The notes under the pieces are model-generated. The model saw only the letters and a list, made by a program, of their open reading frames with translations. It ran no database searches and had not been told where the DNA came from. DNA of 47,828 nt from Peribacillus acanthi (GTDB taxonomy: Bacteria; Bacillota; Bacilli; Bacillales; DSM-1321): contig NZ_QBBX01000012.1 of the NCBI RefSeq assembly GCF_003073175.1, forward strand, positions 1 through 47,828. Direction: 5' to 3'. The translations under genes were made by a program, and so were the position numbers. Position 1 is the stretch's first letter, and the number at the start of each line of letters is the position of its first letter. This document shows, in pieces, positions 36,513 to 45,226 of this stretch.

Positions 36513-39500
36513 TTAAACGTCTTTTAATAATACATTTTTTTCCCCTACAAGTGTTTGTAATTGTTTTAATAATTGACTTGTAGGATTGATCCAATCCGTC
36601 ATTGGAAGCCTAACGTAACGAGCTTCCCTCTCATAATACAGCAAAATACTTGTAAATCCAGGGTAATGACGAATCGTTTGTTTTAATTTTGCTAGGATAC
36701 TTTTATCTTGAATATTTTTATCAATCCGAATGAATAATCTCTTCTGATTTTCTTCTTGAATGGTTCTTAATTCATCCATTGAAAAAACCTTCTGGACAAT
36801 AAGTTGTTTTTTCCCATTTCGATTTTCAATCGTTCCGTTGATAAGTAGAACCTTCCCTTTTTTCAGAAGTGGCATATGCTCTTTATAAATATTAGGAAAA
36901 ACAACTGCCTCAATCTCCCCGCTATCATCACTTACCGTAAGAAAGGCCATCACTTCTCCTTTTTTAGTGCGGATGGATTTAGCATCTGTAATATAAACTC
37001 CTAGTACTGACTTTGGATCTTCATCCTGGTGAAGAATCTGAATAATGGATGTAGTGCCAAAATGGGAAAATACTTCTTTGAATGGTGTTACAGGATGATC
37101 TGATAAATAAAATCCTAATACTGCTTTTTCATAATTTAATTTATCCTCAATGCCAATTGGGTCCATTTTCATATACTTTGGCTTTAAGGTGAATTCACTT
37201 TCCTCAAAAAGATCAAATTGGTCTTCATCTGGATTGACGAGATTAACATGTTCCAGAGCAACATCCAGACTAGCCAATAAAGTGGCTCGATCTTCTCCAA
37301 ATTCATCAAATGATCCCGAATGTACTAACACCTCTAGAACCTTCCTATTCACAACCTTGGTGTTTACTCTCATGCAAAAATCGAACAAATCAGAGAATGG
37401 TTTTTGCTTCCTAGCTTTAAAGATTTCTTTTAACACATTTCCTCCAACCCCTTTGATAGCAGCCAAGCTATAGCGAATAGATTGACCTTCAATACGGAAG
37501 GAATAAGTGCTTTTATTTATAGAAGGTGGTAAGAAAGCAATGTCCATCTTTTTTAATTGAATGGCATACTGTGCAATCTTGTCTTCATTACCAATTACAC
37601 TAGTGAGTAAGGCTGCCATAAAGTGAAGCGGGAAGTGGGCCTTTAAATATGCCAGTTGATATGCAATAAGACTATATGCTGCAGCATGGCTTAAGTTAAA
37701 GCCATAGTTGGCAAACCGAACTATTAAATCATAAATCGTATGCGCCACATTCTCTGCATACCCTTGATTTTTAGCCCCTCGAACGAAATCCTCACGACCT
37801 GCATCTAAGTCTTCTTTCTTCTTTTTTGAGACGGCTCGTCTTAGTAAATCTGCTTGTCCTAACGAAAATCCTGAAAAACGGGATGCAATTTGCATAATTT
37901 GTTCTTGGTAGACAATGACTCCATACGTACTTTCTAGAATTGGTGCCAAATCGGGATGTGGATATTGTATTTTTTCTTCTCCATGACGGCGACGAATAAA
38001 GACCGGTATATTTTCCATCGGACCAGGACGATACAATGCATTAACAGCCACTAAATCCGAGAACCTTTCCGGCTTAAGTTGCATCAAAACTTTTCTCATT
38101 CCTTCTGATTCAAATTGAAAAATTCCAGTAGTATCCCCACTTCCTAGTAGTTGGAGGGTTTTCTCATCCTGCATTGGCAGTCGCTCTAATGAAATGATGC
38201 GACCTGTTTGTTTCTTTATGTTTTCTAGTATCGAATCCAACAAAGTAAGATTACGCAAGCCTAGGAAGTCCATCTTCAATAAGCCAATCTCCTCTAATAC
38301 TTCCATTGGAAACTGTGTCAGATGTACACCATTGTGACCTTCTTGAATGGCAATATGTTCTGTTAAGGCACTATCGCAAATAACAACCCCTGCTGCATGC
38401 GTCGATGTATGCCTTGGAAGACCTTCAAGCTTGCGAGCTGTATCAATTAACTTACGATTGAAGTCATTCTCTTGATAAAATCCCTGTAAAAGCTTGGATT
38501 CTTGAAGCGCTTGATCAATCGTGATTCCAAGCTTTTGAGGAATGAACTTGGACAATGATTCAAGTTCTTTTGAATTTAAGCCAAAGACTCTCCCAGAATC
38601 ACGTAAAGCTGCTTTGGCTGCAAAAGTTCCGAAGGTAATGATTTGAGCAACATGAAGTTCTCCATATCTTGAAGCAACATAGGCTATGACTTCGTCCCTT
38701 CTATTATCAGGAAAATCAATATCGATATCAGGCATGGTTACACGCTCAGGATTCAAAAACCTTTCAAATAAGAGATTATATTTCATAGGGTCGATATCTG
38801 TGATTTGTAAGACATAGGCAACCATTGATCCAGCAGCGGAACCACGTCCAGGTCCGGTTAGGATGCCATGTTCCCTAGAATATTTCATAAAATCCCATAC
38901 GATTAAAAAGTAGTCGCTGAAGTTCATTCGACTAATGACCTCAAGCTCGTATTCTAGTCTTTTCTTATATGAATTTTCAGCATCACCATAGCGATTAAAA
39001 AACCCTTTTAGGCAAATTTCTTTCAATAGTTCGTGTGAACTCATCTTTGTATTATTTGGATATTTAGGGAGCAGTTTCTGCTGCAGGGGAATATCTACTT
39101 CACAAAGTTTTGAGATAGTAAGTGTATTTTCCAACGCTTCTGGTTCGTCATGAAACAATTCGTACATTTCTTTCGGTGATTTTAAATAATATTCGCTAGA
39201 AGGTAGTTTTTTTCGATTTTGATCGGATAGCTTTTGTCCCGTTTGAATGGCTAGCATTGCTTCATGGACTATATGGTCTTCCTTCAACAAATAATGAACT
39301 GGATTTGTGGCTACAATAGGACAATCATTTTCACATGCAAAGTCTTTAACTCTTTCAAAAAAACTTAGCTCATCTGGGCTACTATTCTTCTGTACCGATA
39401 TGTAAAAATCTTTTCCAAAAATCTCTTTATAAATTGCCACAGTTTCAACAGCAGTTTGACGATTCTCGTTCATTAATGCAGTTTCTATGCTTCCCTCTTG

Positions 39501-39872
39501 ACCCGGAGTTATGGCTATCAACCCTTTTGAGTAACCCTTTAGCCAACGGAATGGTAGCCCTTCCGGTGATTTTGTTTTTATAGCACTGCTAATTTTAAGT
39601 AGGTTTTTATAACCTTCAAGGTTTTTGGCTAATAAAACAAGTGGATATCCTTCCTCAGTATGGAGGATGTCTGCTGTTAGTCCTAAAATTGGTTTTATCC
39701 CTTGTTTCTTACACTCCTTATAGAAAGGAATACTTGCAAACATGACATTTCGATCTGTTAGGGCAACTGAATTCATCCCTAATTTCTTTATTTGATGTAC
39801 CAATTCCTCCACTTTGACCGTACTTTGAAGAAGGCTATAAGCGCTATATGTATGCAAATGTGCAAAAGACAT
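36513..39872 (-). CDS. dnaE: DNA polymerase III subunit alpha (DnaE)
   Basis: The error-tolerant replicative polymerase that extends RNA primers in Bacillus before PolC takes over. The protein has 1119 residues, family length. An N-terminal PHP domain (HLHTYSAYSLLQS, then LTDRNVMFA) is followed by a polymerase core with RGSAAGSMVAYVLQITDIDP and the catalytic aspartates in MPDIDIDFPDNRRDE. A helix-hairpin-helix region and an OB domain near residues 960-1050 (KSVLGVYITDAKSIRTKKGE) follow. GGTGGGG precedes the ATG. Bacillus carries polC elsewhere. Divergent from ytrH. Confidence 0.96.
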   Translation of the reverse strand: MSFAHLHTYSAYSLLQSTVKVEELVHQIKKLGMNSVALTDRNVMFASIPFYKECKKQGIKPILGLTADILHTEEGYPLVLLAKNLEGYKNLLKISSAIKTKSPEGLPFRWLKGYSKGLIAITPGQEGSIETALMNENRQTAVETVAIYKEIFGKDFYISVQKNSSPDELSFFERVKDFACENDCPIVATNPVHYLLKEDHIVHEAMLAIQTGQKLSDQNRKKLPSSEYYLKSPKEMYELFHDEPEALENTLTISKLCEVDIPLQQKLLPKYPNNTKMSSHELLKEICLKGFFNRYGDAENSYKKRLEYELEVISRMNFSDYFLIVWDFMKYSREHGILTGPGRGSAAGSMVAYVLQITDIDPMKYNLLFERFLNPERVTMPDIDIDFPDNRRDEVIAYVASRYGELHVAQIITFGTFAAKAALRDSGRVFGLNSKELESLSKFIPQKLGITIDQALQESKLLQGFYQENDFNRKLIDTARKLEGLPRHTSTHAAGVVICDSALTEHIAIQEGHNGVHLTQFPMEVLEEIGLLKMDFLGLRNLTLLDSILENIKKQTGRIISLERLPMQDEKTLQLLGSGDTTGIFQFESEGMRKVLMQLKPERFSDLVAVNALYRPGPMENIPVFIRRRHGEEKIQYPHPDLAPILESTYGVIVYQEQIMQIASRFSGFSLGQADLLRRAVSKKKKEDLDAGREDFVRGAKNQGYAENVAHTIYDLIVRFANYGFNLSHAAAYSLIAYQLAYLKAHFPLHFMAALLTSVIGNEDKIAQYAIQLKKMDIAFLPPSINKSTYSFRIEGQSIRYSLAAIKGVGGNVLKEIFKARKQKPFSDLFDFCMRVNTKVVNRKVLEVLVHSGSFDEFGEDRATLLASLDVALEHVNLVNPDEDQFDLFEESEFTLKPKYMKMDPIGIEDKLNYEKAVLGFYLSDHPVTPFKEVFSHFGTTSIIQILHQDEDPKSVLGVYITDAKSIRTKKGEVMAFLTVSDDSGEIEAVVFPNIYKEHMPLLKKGKVLLINGTIENRNGKKQLIVQKVFSMDELRTIQEENQKRLFIRIDKNIQDKSILAKLKQTIRHYPGFTSILLYYEREARYVRLPMTDWINPTSQLLKQLQTLVGEKNVLLKDV

Positions 39873-40029
39873 GATTTCCCCACCTTTTTCGTACGATTAT
39901 CTTGTTATTATTATAGAACTTCACTTACAAAAAAGAAAATATGTTCTCTTTTTCATTTTTGATATCTCTTCTAATATCCTATGTTTGTCCATATACATAA
40001 AATAAAGTTGAACAAATAAGGATGATAAT

Positions 40030-40365
40030 ATGAAAGAAGCCTTTTTCCCTACTTTCTTAAATAGCTATTTCATTGCTCTAGGTGTGCTTATTGGTGGTTC
40101 TTTAATAGGTGGAATTTCAGCATTTTTTACAAACCAGCCTCCCATGACTGTTGTGTTCCGACTATCCGATAGTTTGAGGATTTGGGCTATTGTCGCGGCA
40201 ATGGGTGGAACATTCGATACCGTCTATAGTTTCGAAAGGGGCATTTTCCATGGTCAGACACGAGATATCATCAAGCAAATTTTATGGATATTATCTGCAT
40301 TAGGCGGGGCACAAACCGGAGCACTGATTATTAAATGGCTTACACAGGAGTATATCTCATCATGA
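40030..40365 (+). CDS. ytrH: Sporulation membrane protein YtrH
   Basis: A 111-residue protein with membrane segments near residues 14-34, 50-65 and 84-104. The sequence MKEAFFPTFLNSYFIALGVLIG and the GGTFDTVYSFERGIFHG loop match YtrH, a mother-cell protein needed for efficient sporulation in Bacillus. Its stop overlaps the ytrI start (ATGA), so the two are coupled. Position next to dnaE, divergent, matches B. subtilis. I could not fit a good SigE promoter upstream. Confidence 0.9.
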   Translation: MKEAFFPTFLNSYFIALGVLIGGSLIGGISAFFTNQPPMTVVFRLSDSLRIWAIVAAMGGTFDTVYSFERGIFHGQTRDIIKQILWILSALGGAQTGALIIKWLTQEYISS

Positions 40366-40862
40366 GAATCCCTCCTTTATACCGTCAACCTCTTTGGCAA
40401 CGATTTTTCGCTGGATTTGCAGTTGGAGGATTCATAAGTTGGTTCATTTTTTTCTATATGTATGGCGGAATGCAAGAAAAACAAATTCAAATGATTTCCA
40501 ACCAAGAGGAAACTATTAAGGATTTAGAAAAAAAACTTGGAGTTTTAGAAGAAGACTATAAGGCCTTAAACAAGCAAAACGAGGAAAAGCTATTAGTACA
40601 GGATATATCCGTCAGTATTGAGAATTATAAATTGTATCAACTTGACCGATTAAGCGTTATAGAAGCTCAGGAATCGATAAAGGACGATCTCAATTTCCTC
40701 ATTACGAAAGATATTGAATCTGTCTATGCAGGTAAGGCATTATTAAAAAAATCGATTGAAAATAAAATCATAGATATCAATAAGAAAAGATATAAAATTG
40801 AAGTTACTGAGATGATGTTTTATACAAAGGTATATATACAAGTCAAAATTAGGCGAATATAA
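40362..40862 (+). CDS. ytrI: Sporulation protein YtrI
   Basis: A 166-residue bitopic protein: a short N-terminus (MRIPPLYRQPLWQRFF), one membrane segment at about 15-37, then a coiled coil (residues about 45-85, EKQIQMISNQEETIKDLEKK) and a C-terminal domain ending in KIRRI. This layout and the pairing with ytrH identify YtrI. I chose the ATG overlapping the ytrH stop, with CAGGAG 11 bases upstream. A start nine codons earlier lies inside ytrH and is not conserved. Confidence 0.88.
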   Translation: MRIPPLYRQPLWQRFFAGFAVGGFISWFIFFYMYGGMQEKQIQMISNQEETIKDLEKKLGVLEEDYKALNKQNEEKLLVQDISVSIENYKLYQLDRLSVIEAQESIKDDLNFLITKDIESVYAGKALLKKSIENKIIDINKKRYKIEVTEMMFYTKVYIQVKIRRI

Positions 40863-40868
40863 AATAAA

Positions 40869-40927
40869 AAGACGGCTCATAAATGGGTAGCTCCACTAGA
40901 TGTGGAGTTTTCCTTATGAGCCTTTCT
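40869..40927. terminator. Bidirectional terminator between ytrI and nrnA
   Basis: The outer stem GGCTCATAA with TTATGAGCC encloses an inner CTCCAC hairpin. T-rich tails lie on both sides, serving the convergent genes. Confidence 0.85.
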
Positions 40928-40932
40928 TTATT

Positions 40933-41868
40933 TTACATTGAACAAGCAGCTTCCATATCTGTCAGGACTGATTCTACTTCGTCCCATGAATAAATGGATG
41001 CACCTGCTGCCAATGGGTGTCCTCCACCGTTATAGTTTCTCGCAACGGTATTGATAACAGGACCTTTTGAACGCAGTCGGACACGAATCACTTCCTCTTC
41101 CTCAATAAAGAAAGCCCACGCCTTTAAACCTTTTACCACTCCCAAAGAACTTACGAGCAAAGAAGCCTCTGACGGCTTAACGTTGAATTGATTTAATGTC
41201 TCTGCAGTAATAATCATGTGTCCAACTCCATTTTCCGAAACCTTAAAGTTTTGGAAGACATAGCCATTCAAACGGACAACATTCTCATTTACATCATACA
41301 TCTCCTCAAATAATTTGGGACGGTCAAACCCATAATGAATTAATTCACCTGCATAAATAAAAGTTTTTTCTGTAGTGCTTGGATAAAGGAATCTCCCCGT
41401 ATCCCCAACAATCCCCGCGAATAACAATCTAGCAGCTTCTTGATTAAGGACAAGTCCATCCTCTTTCCCAGCTAAATAAAAATCATAAATCATCTCACTA
41501 GTTGAACTAGCTGAAGTATCTACCCAAAGCATGTCTCCGTAAGGGTCTTCATTAGGATGATGATCAATTTTAATTAATTTATCACCTAGGTTGTATCTAC
41601 CATCGCAAATTCTTTCCTCATTCGCAGTATCGCATACAATTACCAGTGCACCTTCATAGTCTTTCTCTGTGATTGTATCCAATCTTCTCATAAAGTGTAA
41701 GGATTCATCTTCCTCTCCAACCATAAAGACATTTTTTTCTGGGAAAGATTCCTTAAGCATCTCACCTAAACCACACTGTGAACCATATGCATCAGGATCT
41801 GGTCTTACATGGCGGTGAATAATGATAGTATCATATTTTTTAATTTCTGATAGAATGGCTGATTTCAT
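40933..41868 (-). CDS. nrnA: Bifunctional oligoribonuclease / pAp phosphatase NrnA
   Basis: Degrades short RNA oligomers left by other RNases and hydrolyses pAp from sulfate assimilation. The 311-residue DHH/DHHA1 protein has HRHVRPDPDAYGSQ (metal motif I), VCDTANEERI, the DHH motif in IDHHPNEDP, and the DHHA1 substrate motif YNGGGHPLAAGA near the C-terminus. AGGAG precedes the ATG. B. subtilis name ytqI/nrnA, same place. Convergent with ytrI, divergent from ytpI. Confidence 0.95.
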   Translation of the reverse strand: MKSAILSEIKKYDTIIIHRHVRPDPDAYGSQCGLGEMLKESFPEKNVFMVGEEDESLHFMRRLDTITEKDYEGALVIVCDTANEERICDGRYNLGDKLIKIDHHPNEDPYGDMLWVDTSASSTSEMIYDFYLAGKEDGLVLNQEAARLLFAGIVGDTGRFLYPSTTEKTFIYAGELIHYGFDRPKLFEEMYDVNENVVRLNGYVFQNFKVSENGVGHMIITAETLNQFNVKPSEASLLVSSLGVVKGLKAWAFFIEEEEVIRVRLRSKGPVINTVARNYNGGGHPLAAGASIYSWDEVESVLTDMEAACSM

Positions 41869-42002
41869 AAATGATTCTCCTATCTTCCTTCTGACAGCAG
41901 TTAGTTCGAGCCTTGCAATCGAAGAGATTTTTAAAGTGGCAATCCATTGTGAAAAACGGTATAGTATGTATTGGACAAAATGTCACGTTGGGAGGTCTCT
42001 AG

Positions 42003-42308
42003 ATGCCAGTATTCGTTATCTTTATTATTCTAGCATTCGCCTTTTATGTATATTATAAAATTAAGTTTTTCCGCACCAATCTTCCTATGGAAAGAAAATG
42101 GGTATCAGCCAAGTCTTCTATTGCTCTTGGGGTTTTCGTCTCCATGTTTGGACTTAATCAACTTTTTCTTTATTCTGGGACAGTCACATACATTGTTGCT
42201 GCAGTATTTATCATCATCGGCGCTTTAAGCATTTATGGTGGCATCAAAGCGTATAAATTCTTCCTGCCTCATGCAATCGCTGAAGCAGAACAAGCTTACA
42301 AAAAATAA
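42003..42308 (+). CDS. ytpI: YtpI family membrane protein
   Basis: A 101-residue protein with three membrane segments (about 2-19, 38-56 and 62-82) and a soluble tail, HAIAEAEQAYKK. The MERKWVSAKSSIALGVFVSMFG segment is typical of YtpI, a conserved Bacillus protein of unknown function. GGGAGG lies 7 bases before the ATG. It is a single gene, divergent from nrnA and convergent with ytoI. Confidence 0.87.
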   Translation: MPVFVIFIILAFAFYVYYKIKFFRTNLPMERKWVSAKSSIALGVFVSMFGLNQLFLYSGTVTYIVAAVFIIIGALSIYGGIKAYKFFLPHAIAEAEQAYKK

Positions 42309-42317
42309 GTCATTAAA

Positions 42318-42350
42318 AAGGGATGCCCCGGTTAATGGAGGCATCCTTTT
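42318..42350. terminator. Terminator between ytpI and ytoI
   Basis: GGATGCC with GGCATCC and TTTTATC on the plus strand; A-rich sequence on the other side may also make it work for ytoI. Confidence 0.8.
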
Positions 42351-42375
42351 ATCATGCCAAATTTAGGGCTATTTA

Positions 42376-43695
42376 TCACGTTCGGTCTAATAACTGGCAC
42401 ATCATCATCGCTTTACCAACGAGTTTGCCTTCATTAAACACTTCGATATCCACCTTTCCGAATTTCCTACCAACTTCTAAAACCTTAGGGAAAACTTCAA
42501 GCTTACTGTCGATTTGAACCGGCTTGATGAAATAAATAGTCATATTCTCCACGACTAAGTCGCCTCTTTTAAAGGTTTTCAATGCACGATTGGCTGCCTC
42601 CGTCACGATGGTCGTAAAAACTCCGTATGAAATGGTTCCTAAATAGTTCGTCATTTGTGGTGTTACTTCCACATGGTATACCTCGTCACCCTTGCCTCTT
42701 TCCCCTAGATCCACTAACTGACTAGCAATTACATCATCAATGGTTTCTCCGACTTGAGGTTGTCGTTGAATCATTTGCAAAGCTTTCAAGACATCTTGCC
42801 TGCTAATAATTCCGAGTAAGCATTGAGAATCGTCCACGACAGGTAATACTTCAATGCCTTCCCACACCATCATATGTGCAGATGAAGCTACACTAGTTTT
42901 ACCATTCACGGTCATTGGGTTTTTCGTCATAACTTTCTCAATTGGGGTATTTAATTCTTCGCCCATTATGTCCTTTGAAGTGACCATTCCCTGTACTCTG
43001 AAATGCTCATCCACAACAGGAAATCTACTATGAAGAGTTTTTCTATTATGTCCCATCCAATGTTCTACCGTATCTCCCATTTTAAGATAGACGGTTTCAC
43101 TAAATGGAGTAAGGATATCCTCTACCAATAGAATTTCTTTCTTAATGAGCTGGTCGTAGATTGCGCGGTTAATCATAGTCGCAACCGTAAATGTATCATA
43201 GCTACTAGAAATGATGGGAAGTTCAAGGTCATCTGCAATTTTCTTGACGGATTCATCCGTATCGAAACCACCCGTAATAAGGACAGCAGCGCCTGCTTTT
43301 AGTGCCAATTCATGAGCATTTGTACGATTCCCAACAATTAATAGGCTTCCCGCGTCCGTATATCTCATCATAGCCTCAAGCTTCATAGCGCCTATAACGA
43401 ATTTGTTTAAAGTTTTATGCAAGCCTGCACGGCCACCTAGGACTTGTCCGTCTACAATATTAACAACCTCTGCAAACGTTAGTTTTTCGATATTCTCTTT
43501 TTTCTTCCGTTCAATTCGTATTGTTCCTACCCGTTCAATCGTGCTCACATAGCCTTTAATTTCAGCATCTTTGATCGCTCGATAGGCAGTTCCTTCACTG
43601 ACTGCTAAATCTTTTGCAATCTGTCGGACAGATATCTTCTCACCAACAGGAAGAGTGTCAATATACTGTATAATTTGTTCATGCTTTGTAGCCAA
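42376..43695 (-). CDS. ytoI: YtoI: HTH, DRTGG, CBS-pair and hotdog-domain protein
   Basis: A 439-residue regulatory-looking protein with four parts. An N-terminal helix-turn-helix (SVRQIAKDLAVSEGTAYRAIKDAEIKG, about 20-50) comes first. A DRTGG domain follows (about 80-185, with ALKAGAAVLITGGFDTDESV). Two CBS domains come next (about 195-310, GMVTSKDIMGEELN and GIISRQDVLKAL), then a C-terminal hotdog domain (about 330-435). CBS and DRTGG domains usually bind adenosine nucleotides, and hotdog domains bind acyl-CoA, so it may sense metabolic state, but its target is unknown. TTG start with a GAGGG site. Conserved position in Bacillus. Confidence 0.9.
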   Translation of the reverse strand: MATKHEQIIQYIDTLPVGEKISVRQIAKDLAVSEGTAYRAIKDAEIKGYVSTIERVGTIRIERKKKENIEKLTFAEVVNIVDGQVLGGRAGLHKTLNKFVIGAMKLEAMMRYTDAGSLLIVGNRTNAHELALKAGAAVLITGGFDTDESVKKIADDLELPIISSSYDTFTVATMINRAIYDQLIKKEILLVEDILTPFSETVYLKMGDTVEHWMGHNRKTLHSRFPVVDEHFRVQGMVTSKDIMGEELNTPIEKVMTKNPMTVNGKTSVASSAHMMVWEGIEVLPVVDDSQCLLGIISRQDVLKALQMIQRQPQVGETIDDVIASQLVDLGERGKGDEVYHVEVTPQMTNYLGTISYGVFTTIVTEAANRALKTFKRGDLVVENMTIYFIKPVQIDSKLEVFPKVLEVGRKFGKVDIEVFNEGKLVGKAMMMCQLLDRT

Positions 43696-43769
43696 AGCTT
43701 TTCACCCTCTACATTTGGTATCTCTTTCCTATATTATAAGGGCAAATGCTCAGCCTTACAATGTAACCG

Positions 43770-44006
43770 TCAAGATTGATACATTCTTCTTTTCTGAACC
43801 ATTGTTTTTTCTTGTTTGATAACTTTTCTTTTTTTAGGTGAATATAGCACTCCTGATAAATTCCCCGCAATTACAAATAAAGCAAGTAAAAGCCACATAC
43901 TAGAAAAAATACCAAAAGAACCTTGAGCCATAACGTCAATTCTAGGAATAGCGTAATAGAGCATCATACCGCATAAGAGTAAGCAAAGTAGAGCACGTTG
44001 TTTCAT
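43770..44006 (-). CDS. Small hypothetical membrane protein
   Basis: A 78-residue protein with two hydrophobic segments, about 5-22 (LLCLLLCGMMLYYAIP) and 31-52 (SMWLLLALFVIAGNLSGVLY), and a basic tail (KKRKVIKQEKTMVQKRR). The ATG has AAGGAG 8 bases upstream; a GTG three codons earlier overlaps that site. I do not recognise the family. It lies upstream of ytoI and downstream of the 21-bp repeat array. Confidence 0.6.
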   Translation of the reverse strand: MKQRALLCLLLCGMMLYYAIPRIDVMAQGSFGIFSSMWLLLALFVIAGNLSGVLYSPKKRKVIKQEKTMVQKRRMYQS

Positions 44007-44117
44007 ATAAAACACTCCTTCTTTAAAATAAGAATGCCTGTACCATACTACACCTTATGCAAGCCTATAATAAAATTGACAACTTGTTGGATAAATCTTT
44101 ATAAACTTAAGGATTAT

Positions 44118-44275
44118 ATTGAATGGACTTTTATGGATATTACTGAATGGACTGGCATTTTCCTAGATAGACCTGGATTTTACCGAACTAACTCGGTATT
44201 TTACCGAAATGGCTCGGGATATTACCGAATCGAAGAATCTTTTTACCGAAATTCCAAATTTATTACCGAAACAGT
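44118..44275. repeat. Tandem 21-bp repeat with TACCGAA core
   Basis: TACCGAA begins at 44181, 44202, 44223, 44244 and 44264, a period of 21 (once 20). Degenerate units TACTGAA at 44141 and TATTGAA at 44118 extend the phase upstream. Between cores the sequence is variable. The period is seven codons, so an open frame is maintained by chance through the array (repeating FYRxxxx); I see no ribosome site for it and do not call a gene. Confidence 0.75.
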
Positions 44276-44314
44276 AATCTATGTAGCAATTATGTAGCTC
44301 TACCCTTTTTAACC

Positions 44315-44349
44315 AAAAAGAGACTGCTCTAATATAGAGTCAGCCTCTT
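44315..44349 (-). terminator. Terminator after ytkL
   Basis: AAGAGGCTGACTCTA pairs with TAGAGCAGTCTCTT, with one mismatch, then TTTTTGG on the minus strand. Confidence 0.75.
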
Positions 44350-44388
44350 GAACATTCAATATTTGGTTTGTCCATTCAGAATTCCTAT

Positions 44389-45072
44389 TTATAATTCTAA
44401 AACATCACCAGGATTCATTACTTTTCCAACTCCCGTACCTAACATATCCACAAATTGATGTGGGTCCTGTTTGATTGGAGGGAAAGTATTGTAATGAATT
44501 GGTACAGCTGTTTTAGGATTGAGGAATTCGACTGCTAATGCCGCGTCCTCAGGTCCCATCGTATAATTATCCCCTATTGGAACAAATGCAACATCAATTG
44601 GATGTCGGTCTCCAATCAATTTCATATCGGAAAACACACCCGTATCCCCTGCATGATAGATGGTCTTATTTTCAATTGTTAACAATACACCAGCTGGGTT
44701 TCCACAATACACCATGTGTCCATCTTTAGTTTGATATCCTGATCCATGAAGAGCCGGTGTCAACTTCACCTTTCCCCATTCGAAGGTATAAGCACCACCA
44801 ATATGCATTGTGTGAACGTTTTCTACTCCTTCATTTAAAAGAAATTCACCTAATTCATAATTAGCAATGACAAGTGAACCGTGTTTTTTGGCTAACTCAA
44901 CGGTATCGCCAACGTGGTCATCATGACCATGAGTTAGGATAATCACATCCGGTTTTACCTCATCTAATTTTAAGTCTGTTAAACCATTACCAGTAATAAA
45001 TGGATCGAACAAAATCGTTTTCTTCGTTGTTTCTACTTGGATGATGGCATGTCCATGAAATGAAACCTTCAT
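44389..45072 (-). CDS. ytkL: UPF0173 metal-dependent hydrolase YtkL
   Basis: A 227-residue metallo-beta-lactamase-fold protein. The metal-binding motif [10 protein letters not shown] lies at about residues 52-61. Further ligands are in [17 protein letters not shown] and VPIHYNTF. Length equals B. subtilis YtkL. AAGGAG lies 9 bases before the chosen ATG; a start 30 codons earlier adds an unconserved His-rich leader. Substrate unknown. It is divergent from the M24 peptidase. Confidence 0.9.
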   Translation of the reverse strand: MKVSFHGHAIIQVETTKKTILFDPFITGNGLTDLKLDEVKPDVIILTHGHDDHVGDTVELAKKHGSLVIANYELGEFLLNEGVENVHTMHIGGAYTFEWGKVKLTPALHGSGYQTKDGHMVYCGNPAGVLLTIENKTIYHAGDTGVFSDMKLIGDRHPIDVAFVPIGDNYTMGPEDAALAVEFLNPKTAVPIHYNTFPPIKQDPHQFVDMLGTGVGKVMNPGDVLEL

Positions 45073-45226
45073 ATGGTTCAGCTCCTTTAAATTCAAATTA
45101 AATACGAATAGGTGCAAATGGTGATGATTCTCTGTTTTTTCCATTATAAAGAATGATAACAATTAATTGCAAAGAAAGAACTTCACTGTTACTCTCGTGT
45201 TATAGATATTTATTGGAGGTAGCGAA

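Noticed and set aside
39968-40003. SigE promoter for ytrH (TAATATC and CATAAAAT)
   Set aside because: Both hexamer-like parts look good but the spacer is 17 bases where about 14-15 is expected, so I did not list it.
43998-44297. Plus-strand open frame through the 21-bp repeat
   Set aside because: Its start is antisense to the beginning of the small membrane-protein gene, it has no ribosome site, and its openness follows from the 21-bp period.
45150-45170. TGATAACAATTAATT near the M24 peptidase as a Fur box
   Set aside because: Only about 11 of 15 positions fit the 7-1-7 Fur model and neither neighbour is an iron gene.
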